Part shown: piece after piece, positions 18,551-26,969 of the stretch
Layout: each line of letters begins with the position of its first letter
Numbering within the stretch: the first letter of the stretch is position 1
Source: CAYPNP01 sp964412195
Lineage (GTDB): Bacteria > Acidobacteriota > JAAYUB01
Length of the DNA: 64,000 bases
Direction: 5' to 3'
Assembly: GCA_964412195.1 (NCBI GenBank)
Contig: CAYPNP010000003.1
Coordinates: 186,001 to 250,000 of the forward strand
The notes under the pieces: generated by a model
The model's database searches: none
Told to the model about the DNA's origin: nothing
The model's input: the letters and a program-made list of their open reading frames with translations, nothing else
Made by a program: the position numbers and the translations under genes

Positions 18551-21500
18551 ATGCCGATGGCCAAACGGACCTGGAAACGGAAACTAACTCGGTTGTTTCT
18601 CCGCCTGATGCTCTACGTGGGCCTCCCGGTGGGGCTGCTGCTGGCGTTCATCCACACCCCGCTGGTCAAGTCACTCGTCTTTGACGCCCTCAGCCGGTAC
18701 GCCCTCAAGAAGTACTCCCTCCAGCTCACGGTCCGCTCCTGGGACTACTCGCTGCTCACGGGCTGGGTGAAGGCCCGCGACCTCACCGTGTCCACGCCGC
18801 AGGGGGCCTTTTTCTGCCGGGTGCCGGCCGTGGACTTCCGCTTCTCGACCATGCAGCTGGTCCGGGGGGAGCTGCTGCCCCAGTCCCTCCGCCTGGACGG
18901 CGTGCAGCTGGTGCTGACCCTCCCCTCGGAGGAACTCAAGCTCCAATCGGAGGACAGCGGGCCCGTCGACATCCACTTCCGCCGGATCGCCGTGCGCCGG
19001 GGCACCCTGCGCATCAAGGACCTGGAGATCCCCCTCGATTTCGACGCCGGCCGCTTCGACTGGGTCCTGTCCCGGTCCGGCGCCGACCCCAACTACGGCC
19101 TGGACCTGTCCCTGCGCGATGCCGTCCTCCGCCAGGGGACGGGCCGGGTCGCCATCGACCGGCTGCAGGTGACCGGCGACTGGACGCCGTCCCACGTGCT
19201 CCTCCACGACATCCAGATGGATTCCCCGCTGCTGGCCTGGCGGGGCAGCGGCGGCGTGGCCACCACCGGCACCGGGCGCTACCATGTGGATGGCAAGGGC
19301 CGGATTCACTTGGCACGGCTGCGCGATGTCCTGCCGGCGCTGCCGGTGGAGCTGTCCGGGGACGTGGGCGTCAGCGTGCTGCTGGCGGGCGAGGGAGGCT
19401 CGCCTCCGCTGCTTTCCGGCATGGTCCAGGGGGAAGAGGTGTACCTCAACCGGCAGCGGATCCGGAGCCTCTCAGCCAAACTGTCCATGTCCGGGCCGGA
19501 TTACTCCTGCGACGACCTGCACGTGGAGGTGGACCCGGACGGCACCCTGTCCGGCCGCCTGACGGTCTCGATGGCCGAGAAAAGGGTCCGGTTCTCCGCC
19601 CAGATGATGGACTTCGCCTTGGCCGTGTTCCGGACCGGCCGGTTTTTCGATCACCCGCTCGACGGGCTGGTGGAAGGCACCGTGGAAGGGGAGGTGCCCT
19701 TCAGCGGGCCTCCCTCGGTACGCTGGGACGGCCAGATCGCCGACCTGAGGGTCCTGCTCCCCAACGGCCGCGATTACTACCGCGGGGAGTTCATCCGCGG
19801 GCGGGTGTCCCTGGAGAAGGAGACCCTGCGCTTCGAGGTGGACCAGGCCCTGGGCGAGGGAGTTCTGGTGGACGGAGCCGGCCGGGTGGCCGGCGGGGAA
19901 TTGTGGCTCGACCGGCTGAACGTGCAGGTCCCCATCCAGGAGGAGGCGCGCGATCTGATCGAACGGGTCGCCCGCCTCTCCCCCGGGCTGCTGGAAAAGC
20001 TCGAGGACATGACCATCCGCGGCCAGACCGAATTCACCGGCCGCCTGCACCTGAAGGGATCGTTTCCGGAGGTCAGCGGCACCCTCTCGGTCCGGGACAT
20101 CGCCCTGGCCGGCGTGGGTTGGGACGAGGTCCGGCTTCCGTTCGACCTCGACCGGAACCGGATCCAGCTCCGGGATGCCCTCCTGCGGCGGGGCCAGAGC
20201 CGGGTTGACATGGATCTGGACCTGCGCCTGGAACCGGACACCCACCTGGATGCCGTCGATGCCCGCGTGCAGGACATGGATTGGGCGAAGGTCGAAAAGA
20301 CCCTGAACTTCGTGGGCGTGGACTTCGGCGACGTGCACCCCGCCCGGCTGATCAGCGCCGACATTTCCGGCCGGCTGCGGCTGGCCCTCCCGGCCGGCGG
20401 TCCGTGGGAGGGCGAGTGGGCGCTGGCCGCTGACCATCTCTACCACAAGGGCGTGGGATTCGGCCGCCTCAGCGTCGATGGCCGGCTGGACGGCAAAACC
20501 GTCCGGCTGGAGCGGGTGACGCTGCAGGGCGATCAGGGCGAAGTCACCGGCCGCGGGGAATGGGACACGGAATCGGACCGCATCGGCGGGAGCGGGGAGA
20601 TCCGCCGCCTGTCGCTCGACCGGATCGACGAGACCAGGAACGCAGGGCTGCAGGGCATGTTCGAGGGCACCTATCGCCTGCAGGGCACCCTCGCCAGGCC
20701 GGATCTGCAGGTCGAGGCAAGGTCCCCCAAGATCGCCTTCCAGGGCGAGTCCTTCGGCGATCTTCAGCTGAAAGGCCGCCTGATCGGCGAAACGGTGTCC
20801 TACAACCTGCGGGCCGTCTTCCGGCGGAACCTCTATCACGCTCTCGGCACCCTGACGCTGGGCGAGCACCCGGTCCTGGAGAGCACCCTGCTGCTGGACG
20901 GGGTGAAAATCCGGCCGTTCCTGAGGCAGTTCCACTTCCCCCTGGCCCAGGAGATCCAGGGCACGGTGAAGGGCGAGATCATCGTCGTCTATCCCTTCGA
21001 CCAGCCGGAGAAACTGGAGGTGGACGCCCGGCTCCAGGAGTTCGGCCTGCAATTCCGCCACCTGGACCTGAAAAGCACCCAGACGATCTACGTGAAAGTA
21101 GCCAACCGGCGGCTGTCGCTGGACGGGGCGACGCTGCTGCTCAACGGCGACCCCGTCTCGATCCGCGGCAGCCTGGGCGTGTTTCCCCTGAGCAAGCTCC
21201 AGGTGGACCTCCAGGGCACGATCCGGGCGGACCTCCTGGAGCCGTTTTATCCGGACCTGCACCCCGGCGGCAAGCTGATCATCCAGAGCGCCATCCAGGG
21301 CGATCCGGCCAATCCGACGCTCTCGGGCCGGGCGGAGCTGAAAGACGCCTCCCTGAAGATCCGCTCGCCGGAGCTGACCCTTAGCAAGATCAACGGCGTT
21401 TTCGAGCTGTCCAGCCGGTCGATCCGGACGGAACGGGTGACGATCGACACGCCCTACGGGCCGGCGGTGCTGTCCGGGGAATGCCTCCTCAGGAACCTGG

Positions 21501-22474
21501 AGCCCGCCCGCTGGTCGGCCAACCTGACCGCCAACCGTCTCTATATCCCCTACCCGAAAGGGTTCATTTCCCAGGTGTCGACCTCGCTCCGGTTCCAGGG
21601 GCAGAACGGCGGACGGTCTCTCCTGTCCGGGGACGTCTGGATCGACAAATCCGCCCCGGCCGCCGAGCTGGACCTGCCCGGCTTCGCCGCCATGGTCTCC
21701 AGCCTGGGGATCGGTGGGGAGGACGGCGGCGGACCAACCCTGCCGGGATTGGTCCTGAACCTCAACGTCAAGGGGGACCGGTCGATCCTGATCGAATCCA
21801 AGGCCATGGAGATCACCGGGAGCATCGACCTCCAGATCACCGGCTCCGTCGACGAGCCGGCCATCCGCGGGTCGCTCCTGGTGAACAGCGGCGAGCTGAA
21901 GTTCAAGGTGAACCGCTTCCAGGTGGATCGGGGGGTGGTGTCGTTCGTCAATCCCTCCCGGATCGATCCGGAGATCAACCTGCAGCTCTCCTGCAACATC
22001 AAGGATTACCAGGTGATGATCACCCTGGAGGGAGCCGTCTCGCGGCTGCGGACGCGGTTCTCCTCGATCCCGAGCCTGCCCACCGTGGACGTGGTCCGGC
22101 TGATCACCACCGGCGAGCTGCCCTCGGGGTATTCCCACACCTCGCCGGAGTACCGCACCGCCGACACCACCGGGCTGCTCAGCCAGATGCTGTCCGAGAC
22201 CGTGCGGGAGCGGCTCGGGCGGGTCATCGGCGTCGACACGTTCTCCGTGGACACCTCCGGTGTGGGCGCGGAAGCCTCAGGCAAGACCCGCGTCACGGTG
22301 GGGGAGCAGGTCTCGCGCGACCTGTTCGTGACCTACTCCAAAAGCTTCTCCAGCGAGGAGGAGGACCTGATTTTCATCGAGTACCGGCTGTCCCCGCGGG
22401 TGACCGTCATGGCGTCGCGGGACGAGAAAGGATACTTCGGCTTGGACATCCGCTTCCGCAGAAAGATCCGGTAA
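18551..22474 (+). CDS. tamB: TamB-like translocation and assembly module protein
   Basis: This 1307-residue protein has one N-terminal transmembrane anchor (about residues 20-37). A long periplasmic part made of repeating beta-strands follows, and it ends in a TamB/DUF490-type domain (about 1100-1307) with SGELKFKVNRFQVDRGVV and a conserved aromatic strand. TamB-family proteins form a hydrophobic groove spanning the periplasm; they help insert outer-membrane proteins with TamA and are implicated in phospholipid transport. It starts at 18551 or the next ATG at 18557. The bamA-like gene follows after 9 bases, mirroring tamA-tamB pairing in reverse order. Confidence 0.93.
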   Translation: MPMAKRTWKRKLTRLFLRLMLYVGLPVGLLLAFIHTPLVKSLVFDALSRYALKKYSLQLTVRSWDYSLLTGWVKARDLTVSTPQGAFFCRVPAVDFRFSTMQLVRGELLPQSLRLDGVQLVLTLPSEELKLQSEDSGPVDIHFRRIAVRRGTLRIKDLEIPLDFDAGRFDWVLSRSGADPNYGLDLSLRDAVLRQGTGRVAIDRLQVTGDWTPSHVLLHDIQMDSPLLAWRGSGGVATTGTGRYHVDGKGRIHLARLRDVLPALPVELSGDVGVSVLLAGEGGSPPLLSGMVQGEEVYLNRQRIRSLSAKLSMSGPDYSCDDLHVEVDPDGTLSGRLTVSMAEKRVRFSAQMMDFALAVFRTGRFFDHPLDGLVEGTVEGEVPFSGPPSVRWDGQIADLRVLLPNGRDYYRGEFIRGRVSLEKETLRFEVDQALGEGVLVDGAGRVAGGELWLDRLNVQVPIQEEARDLIERVARLSPGLLEKLEDMTIRGQTEFTGRLHLKGSFPEVSGTLSVRDIALAGVGWDEVRLPFDLDRNRIQLRDALLRRGQSRVDMDLDLRLEPDTHLDAVDARVQDMDWAKVEKTLNFVGVDFGDVHPARLISADISGRLRLALPAGGPWEGEWALAADHLYHKGVGFGRLSVDGRLDGKTVRLERVTLQGDQGEVTGRGEWDTESDRIGGSGEIRRLSLDRIDETRNAGLQGMFEGTYRLQGTLARPDLQVEARSPKIAFQGESFGDLQLKGRLIGETVSYNLRAVFRRNLYHALGTLTLGEHPVLESTLLLDGVKIRPFLRQFHFPLAQEIQGTVKGEIIVVYPFDQPEKLEVDARLQEFGLQFRHLDLKSTQTIYVKVANRRLSLDGATLLLNGDPVSIRGSLGVFPLSKLQVDLQGTIRADLLEPFYPDLHPGGKLIIQSAIQGDPANPTLSGRAELKDASLKIRSPELTLSKINGVFELSSRSIRTERVTIDTPYGPAVLSGECLLRNLEPARWSANLTANRLYIPYPKGFISQVSTSLRFQGQNGGRSLLSGDVWIDKSAPAAELDLPGFAAMVSSLGIGGEDGGGPTLPGLVLNLNVKGDRSILIESKAMEITGSIDLQITGSVDEPAIRGSLLVNSGELKFKVNRFQVDRGVVSFVNPSRIDPEINLQLSCNIKDYQVMITLEGAVSRLRTRFSSIPSLPTVDVVRLITTGELPSGYSHTSPEYRTADTTGLLSQMLSETVRERLGRVIGVDTFSVDTSGVGAEASGKTRVTVGEQVSRDLFVTYSKSFSSEEEDLIFIEYRLSPRVTVMASRDEKGYFGLDIRFRRKIR

Positions 22475-22483
22475 GGGGGGCGC

Positions 22484-25177
22484 GTGGTTCGTGCCCGACT
22501 CGCACTCTGGCTGTTGGTCGCCGCCGGGCTGCCCGTCCTGGCGGGCGGTCCGCCGCGGGCGGGCTCGGTCCGTTTCGAGTTCACGTCGGCCGATCCGGTA
22601 TACCTCGGCCGGGACGACGTGGCCCGGGTGGCCGGCATACGGCCCGGCGATCCGGTCGGCCCCGACGACCTCCAGTACGCCATCCAGAACCTTTATGCGC
22701 TGAACGTGTTCCGGTCGGTGGAAGTCTATACCGACGACGCGGCGGCGCCACAGGTGGTGTTCCGGCTGGACCCATTCCCGATGGTGGACGGCCTGCGCTG
22801 GGAGGGCGTCCGCTCGATCAAGCGGCGGGAGCTGGCCCGGACAGCCAACGTCGTGCGGCGGATGCTGCTTACCGACGACATGTCGGACAGCATCCGCGCC
22901 AAGATCGTCGACCTCTATCAGGAGCAGGGTTTCCTGGACGCGTCGGCCAGCCTGAAGCTGCAGCCGGCTCCGCAGGGATACGACCTGACGGTGGCCGTGG
23001 ACGAGGGGCGGCGCTACCGCTGCCGCCGGCCCGATGCGGAAATGCTGGACGGCCAGCTGCTGCCGGAGGCCCGCGCCCTCCTCGGGCGGCTGGTCAACCG
23101 CTTTTACGCGCGGCAGGCGCTGGACAAGGCCCAGAAGGAGATCCGCAAAATATACCAGCAGAAGGACTATCCCGCGATCCGGGTAGAGTATTTCATCGAC
23201 CCCGACCCGGACGCCGCGACGGTCACTCCGGTATTCCTGCTCGACGTCGGCCCCCGACTCGGGGTGCGGGTGGAGGGGCACCGCGTCGGCCGCGACGACC
23301 TGCAGAAGACGCTGGCCATCTACCGGCTGGCCGATGTCTCGCCGTTCGCGGAGGAGATCAGCCGCGACGATCTGGCCTCCTTCCTGAAGAACGAAAACGT
23401 GCCGGTGGCGGCGGTCCGCTCGACCCGCCGGGCCGCCCCCGAAGGTGCCGGAGAGGAAATCGTGTTCACCGTGGAGAAGGGAGAGCGGCGCCGGGTCCCC
23501 CTCCGGGTGGAGGGCATCGAGGCCCTGTCGCGGCGGTCTGTCCTGCGAGGGGCGGACGTCCCCGACGAGCTGGGCGGCACGGACCCCGCCGTCCTCGCTC
23601 CGGTGAAGGGCCGGATCGAGAAGTACTATCAGCAGCGCGGCTACATGGACGCGGTGGTGAACTTCCAGGTGAGCCAGAAGCACGGGCAGGATCGGATCCT
23701 GGCCCAGGTCAGCGAAGGGGCGCTCCTCCGGCTGGGCGGGGTGGCGGTGATCACCGGGGACGTGGCCATGCCGGACGGCCTGGCGGACCGGCTGGGCGCC
23801 GACCGCGGCCAGCCGTTCACGGCCGACCTGGTGGAGAAGATCCGCGCCGAGGTCTCCGACCGGTTTTCGGCCGGGGGATACCTGGTGGAGAGCATCGAGG
23901 TGCGGCAGACCCGCAGCGGCGAACAGGTCGACCTGGAGGTCACCCCCCGCCTGGGCGGGCCGTATGAGCTGGACAACGTGGTGGTGATCGGGCGGTTTTC
24001 CACCCGGCCGTCGGTGATGCGGCGCCTGATTCCGCTTCAGGGGGACCGGCCGCTGGACATGAACGGCGTATACCGCGCCGAGAGCGGGCTGTACTCCTCC
24101 GGCATCTTCGAGAACGTGTCCATCGAGGTGCCGGCCGTCTATGGCCGGGAGAACGCCCGCAACGCCGTCTTCAACCTGCGGGAGGCGCCCCGGTTCACCT
24201 TCGGCTACGGCCTGGGCTACCAGGAGTGGGAAAAGGTGCGGGGCCTCGTGGAGATCAACGACGGCAACTTCCTGGGGCGCGGCTGGAACGCCGGCCTCCT
24301 CTTCCGCCTCAGCGAGAAGAAGGCGCTGGTACAGTTGTCCTTCTTCGACGAGCAGATCCTGCTGGGGAAATACCCCTTCACCCTGTCCATCTATGCCCTC
24401 CAGGAAGATCAGATTTCGTACAAGTCGCAGCAGCTGAGCATCTTCGCCCAGACCAGCAAGCCGCTCAATCCCATCTCCACTCTGTTCTTCCGGCTGGGAT
24501 TCGAGAACATCAAGAACTACGACCTGCAGGCCAGCTACGATCCTTCCGAGCTCACCCGCGAGGAGGAGCCGTTGACCCTGACCTCCTTCTCCGTCAACTA
24601 TCTGCGGGACACCCGCGACAGCCTGGTGGATCCGGAGAGGGGCACCGTCGGTTCGGTCTCGGTGGCGGTGGCGCCGAACATCTTCGGGGTGAACACCGGC
24701 TTCGTCAAGTTGTTCTGCCAGGAGCAGTACTACCGCATGCTGGTGGATTCGGTCGTCCTGGCCGCGTCGTTCCGGCTGGGCTGGATCGCTCCCTTCGGCG
24801 GGGACGATCCGGTGCCCATCAGCGAGCGGTTCTTCGCCGGCGGCTCCAACACGCTGCGCGGCTTCGCCGTGGACCGCGCCGGGCCGCTGGATCCGGAAAC
24901 CCACGAGCCGCTGGGCGGCAACGCCCTGGTGATCGGCAACCTGGAGCTCCGCTTCCCGATCTACAAGGTCGTCCAGGGAGCGGTGTTCTACGACGTCGGG
25001 AATGTGTTCGTCGACTTCGCGTCGGCGCGGTGGGAGGACGTCTCCCACTCGGTGGGGGCGGGCCTGCGGCTGAAGACGCCGTTCGGCCCGATCCGCCTGG
25101 ATTTCGGCTACTCGCTGAAGGATCTGCCGTACGACAAGCGGAACCAGTTCTTCATCACCATCGGGAACCCATTCTGA
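22484..25177 (+). CDS. BamA/TamA-family outer-membrane assembly protein (Omp85)
   Basis: This 897-residue protein starts at GTG 22484 after AGGGGGG and has a signal peptide (about 1-20). The periplasmic part (about 25-580) contains several POTRA-like repeats, recognisable by recurring YQxxGFLDA and YYQQRGYMDA motifs. The C-terminal beta-barrel carries the Omp85 signature FAGGSNTLRGFAVD and ends in FFITIGNPF, with a terminal phenylalanine typical of outer-membrane proteins. It inserts beta-barrels into the outer membrane. The number of POTRA domains appears to be more than TamA's usual three. It overlaps the next gene by one base (TGATG). Confidence 0.92.
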   Translation: MVRARLALWLLVAAGLPVLAGGPPRAGSVRFEFTSADPVYLGRDDVARVAGIRPGDPVGPDDLQYAIQNLYALNVFRSVEVYTDDAAAPQVVFRLDPFPMVDGLRWEGVRSIKRRELARTANVVRRMLLTDDMSDSIRAKIVDLYQEQGFLDASASLKLQPAPQGYDLTVAVDEGRRYRCRRPDAEMLDGQLLPEARALLGRLVNRFYARQALDKAQKEIRKIYQQKDYPAIRVEYFIDPDPDAATVTPVFLLDVGPRLGVRVEGHRVGRDDLQKTLAIYRLADVSPFAEEISRDDLASFLKNENVPVAAVRSTRRAAPEGAGEEIVFTVEKGERRRVPLRVEGIEALSRRSVLRGADVPDELGGTDPAVLAPVKGRIEKYYQQRGYMDAVVNFQVSQKHGQDRILAQVSEGALLRLGGVAVITGDVAMPDGLADRLGADRGQPFTADLVEKIRAEVSDRFSAGGYLVESIEVRQTRSGEQVDLEVTPRLGGPYELDNVVVIGRFSTRPSVMRRLIPLQGDRPLDMNGVYRAESGLYSSGIFENVSIEVPAVYGRENARNAVFNLREAPRFTFGYGLGYQEWEKVRGLVEINDGNFLGRGWNAGLLFRLSEKKALVQLSFFDEQILLGKYPFTLSIYALQEDQISYKSQQLSIFAQTSKPLNPISTLFFRLGFENIKNYDLQASYDPSELTREEEPLTLTSFSVNYLRDTRDSLVDPERGTVGSVSVAVAPNIFGVNTGFVKLFCQEQYYRMLVDSVVLAASFRLGWIAPFGGDDPVPISERFFAGGSNTLRGFAVDRAGPLDPETHEPLGGNALVIGNLELRFPIYKVVQGAVFYDVGNVFVDFASARWEDVSHSVGAGLRLKTPFGPIRLDFGYSLKDLPYDKRNQFFITIGNPF

Positions 25178-25833
25178 TGCGCAGGAAGACTCTTACCCTA
25201 TGGCGGACGGTGTGGCTGGCGGCCCTGCTGGCGGCGGGCGGTGGCGCGGCGGGCGCGGCCGGGCTGTCGCTGCGGGACCGGGTCGTGGCCGACGTGGCGG
25301 GGGAGCCCGTCACCCTCCGCCAGGTGCTCATCCTGGCCAGCCTGGAAGCCGGCCGGAAGGTCGACCCGTCGGAAGGGGGGCTCGTGGCGGCCGCGGTCCA
25401 GCGGGAGATCACCCAGGTCATCATCATGCGGGACATCGCCCGGAATCCGTCCTACGAGGAGGAGAAACCCGACGAGGCCGCGATGCGGCAAGCCCTCGAG
25501 CAGAAGTGCGGCGGGCCGGAGGCATTGCGCCGGCTGCAGGAGGAGCTCCAGCTGAAAGACGAGACGCTCGAGAGCTTCCTGCAGCGGCAGGCCCTGGCGG
25601 TCGCCTTTGTCCGGCTGCATTTCAATCCGTTCGTCTATGTGTCCGAGGAGGAGGCCCGGAAATACTATGCGGAGGTGTTCCTGCCCCGCCTCGGCGCCGG
25701 CGCCGCGCCGCCGGACTTTGAGAGCGTGCAGGCGAAAATCGTGGAGATCCTGCAGCAGCGCAAGATCAACGCCGAGTTCGACCAGTGGCTGGAGCGGCAG
25801 AGGAAGGAACTTCGAGTCAAGATCATTGAATGA
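25177..25833 (+). CDS. SurA-like periplasmic chaperone lacking a PPIase domain
   Basis: This 218-residue protein has a signal peptide (about 5-28) followed by a SurA N-terminal-type helical chaperone region, starting DRVVADVAGEPVTLRQVLI. It ends in a C-terminal helix with KINAEFDQWLERQRKELRVKI, as in SurA-like proteins where this helix completes the chaperone fold. No parvulin domain is present, so it should hold unfolded proteins but not isomerise prolines. As the third gene of the tamB/bamA-like operon, it probably escorts precursors to the barrel machinery. The TGA stop opens a repeat block. Confidence 0.78.
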   Translation: MRRKTLTLWRTVWLAALLAAGGGAAGAAGLSLRDRVVADVAGEPVTLRQVLILASLEAGRKVDPSEGGLVAAAVQREITQVIIMRDIARNPSYEEEKPDEAAMRQALEQKCGGPEALRRLQEELQLKDETLESFLQRQALAVAFVRLHFNPFVYVSEEEARKYYAEVFLPRLGAGAAPPDFESVQAKIVEILQQRKINAEFDQWLERQRKELRVKIIE

Positions 25834-25972
25834 TTGCGAATTTCGAATTGCGAATTGCGGATTGTGGATTGCGGATTGCGGATTTTAAATTTCAAATCCT
25901 CAAACTCTTTTTCTCTGAATCCACCCCGTCCACCCGTCCACCCCGTCCACTCTGTCCACCCGGTCCTCCGCT
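25831..25972. repeat. Repeat block: GATTGCG array then CCACCCCGTC array
   Basis: The stop codon of the SurA-like gene is the start of a 7-bp-period array (TGATTGCGAATTTCGAATTG and further GCGGATT units, to about 25885). A spacer of A+T-rich text follows, then a 9-bp-period array with CCACCCCGTCC/CCACTCTGTCC units (about 25919-25972). Confidence 0.8.
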
Positions 25973-25980
25973 TCAAGATA

Positions 25981-26012
25981 AAGCCCCGGATCCCAACAGG
26001 AATCCGGGGCTT
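25981..26012. terminator. Bidirectional terminator between convergent genes
   Basis: An 11-bp perfect stem (AAGCCCCGGAT at 25981-25991, ATCCGGGGCTT at 26002-26012) encloses a 10-base loop. On the minus strand it is followed by TTTATCTT, so it should end the BON-protein transcript as well. Confidence 0.8.
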
Positions 26013-26064
26013 CGGAATTTCAACCGGCCGGCGGACTGGCTCGGACCACACTACCGGTTGAATG

Positions 26065-26844
26065 TCACCGCTGCAGCTTCTTGACGTCCGCGTCGGTGAG
26101 CAGTTCGTTGGTCACGCCGAGGCAGAGCACCCGGGTGCGCACCTGGGTCTCGGCGATCCGCTTTTCCACCGCGGTCTGCACGAAGCCCTTCAGCAGCACC
26201 TTGTTGCCCTTCACGATGATGTGGATCGGGGGCAGCGCCCGGTTCGCGTAGCGCTCGAATCCGGGGTAGCCGTAGATCGCCCGGGCGGCGGCGGCCCGGA
26301 TGGCGTCGTCGGACTGGGACAGCGGCAGCACCTCGATCTGGTTGTCGATCTGCCGGACGCCCGGCACGTCCTCGACCCGCTTCTCGTAGTCGGACTTGCG
26401 CCAGGGCTCGCGGGCGTAGCCGGTCAGGGTGACCACGCCGTTGACCACCCGGCCGTCCACCCAGTCGAAGATGTCGTAGAGGGCGTAGTTCCGGATGGCC
26501 TTGCCCACCTCGTCGGCGATGGCCTGGTCGCCCAGGTTCGACGGAGTGATGGTCACGTTGTCCACCACTTGCTGGATGTCGTCCACGCCGTCCGTGGTCT
26601 CCTTCACCTGCCGGTGGGCGGCGAGGGTGGGGACGGCGCCGGACAGGGTGACCACGCCGTCGGCGACGGTCACCGTGACGTTGGCTCCCTTCAGATCCAG
26701 CTTGGCGATGCGGCGTTCGACGATGGACTTGATGGTGTCGTCGGACAGGCTGGCCTGCTTGTTCTGGGCCAGGGCGGGCAGGCTGAAGATGGCGATCGCG
26801 GTCAATCCAAAGAGCAGTAGCTGGGTGATGTTTCGTTTGAACAT
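26065..26844 (-). CDS. Exported protein with three BON domains
   Basis: This 259-residue protein has a signal peptide (about 8-27, ending ALAQ) followed by three BON modules. Each has the glycine-containing VTLSGAV/VTLTGYA/VLLKGFV strand and a preceding helix; domain one covers about 35-100, two about 105-175 and three about 180-255. BON domains bind phospholipid surfaces and occur in OsmY, a periplasmic osmotic-stress protein. The tandem arrangement with a signal peptide suggests an OsmY-like periplasmic membrane-protective protein. Regulation is not evident. Confidence 0.9.
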   Translation of the reverse strand: MFKRNITQLLLFGLTAIAIFSLPALAQNKQASLSDDTIKSIVERRIAKLDLKGANVTVTVADGVVTLSGAVPTLAAHRQVKETTDGVDDIQQVVDNVTITPSNLGDQAIADEVGKAIRNYALYDIFDWVDGRVVNGVVTLTGYAREPWRKSDYEKRVEDVPGVRQIDNQIEVLPLSQSDDAIRAAAARAIYGYPGFERYANRALPPIHIIVKGNKVLLKGFVQTAVEKRIAETQVRTRVLCLGVTNELLTDADVKKLQR

Positions 26845-26969
26845 GGTGTCCTCCTCATTCGTCAGAAACCATTGGACGCCGATTCGGCGTCATTGGTTCA
26901 AGATTTCGTAGATGGGCAAAGGTTTCACCGCCTCCGGCGGCCGGGAGCGGCGGAGGAAAGCCTTTCCGA

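Noticed and set aside
19472..22138. An 888-codon open frame antisense to tamB
   Set aside because: Antisense shadow; no domains, and TamB matches in the sense direction throughout.
22277..25048. A 923-codon open frame antisense to the bamA-like gene
   Set aside because: Antisense shadow of a full Omp85 protein.
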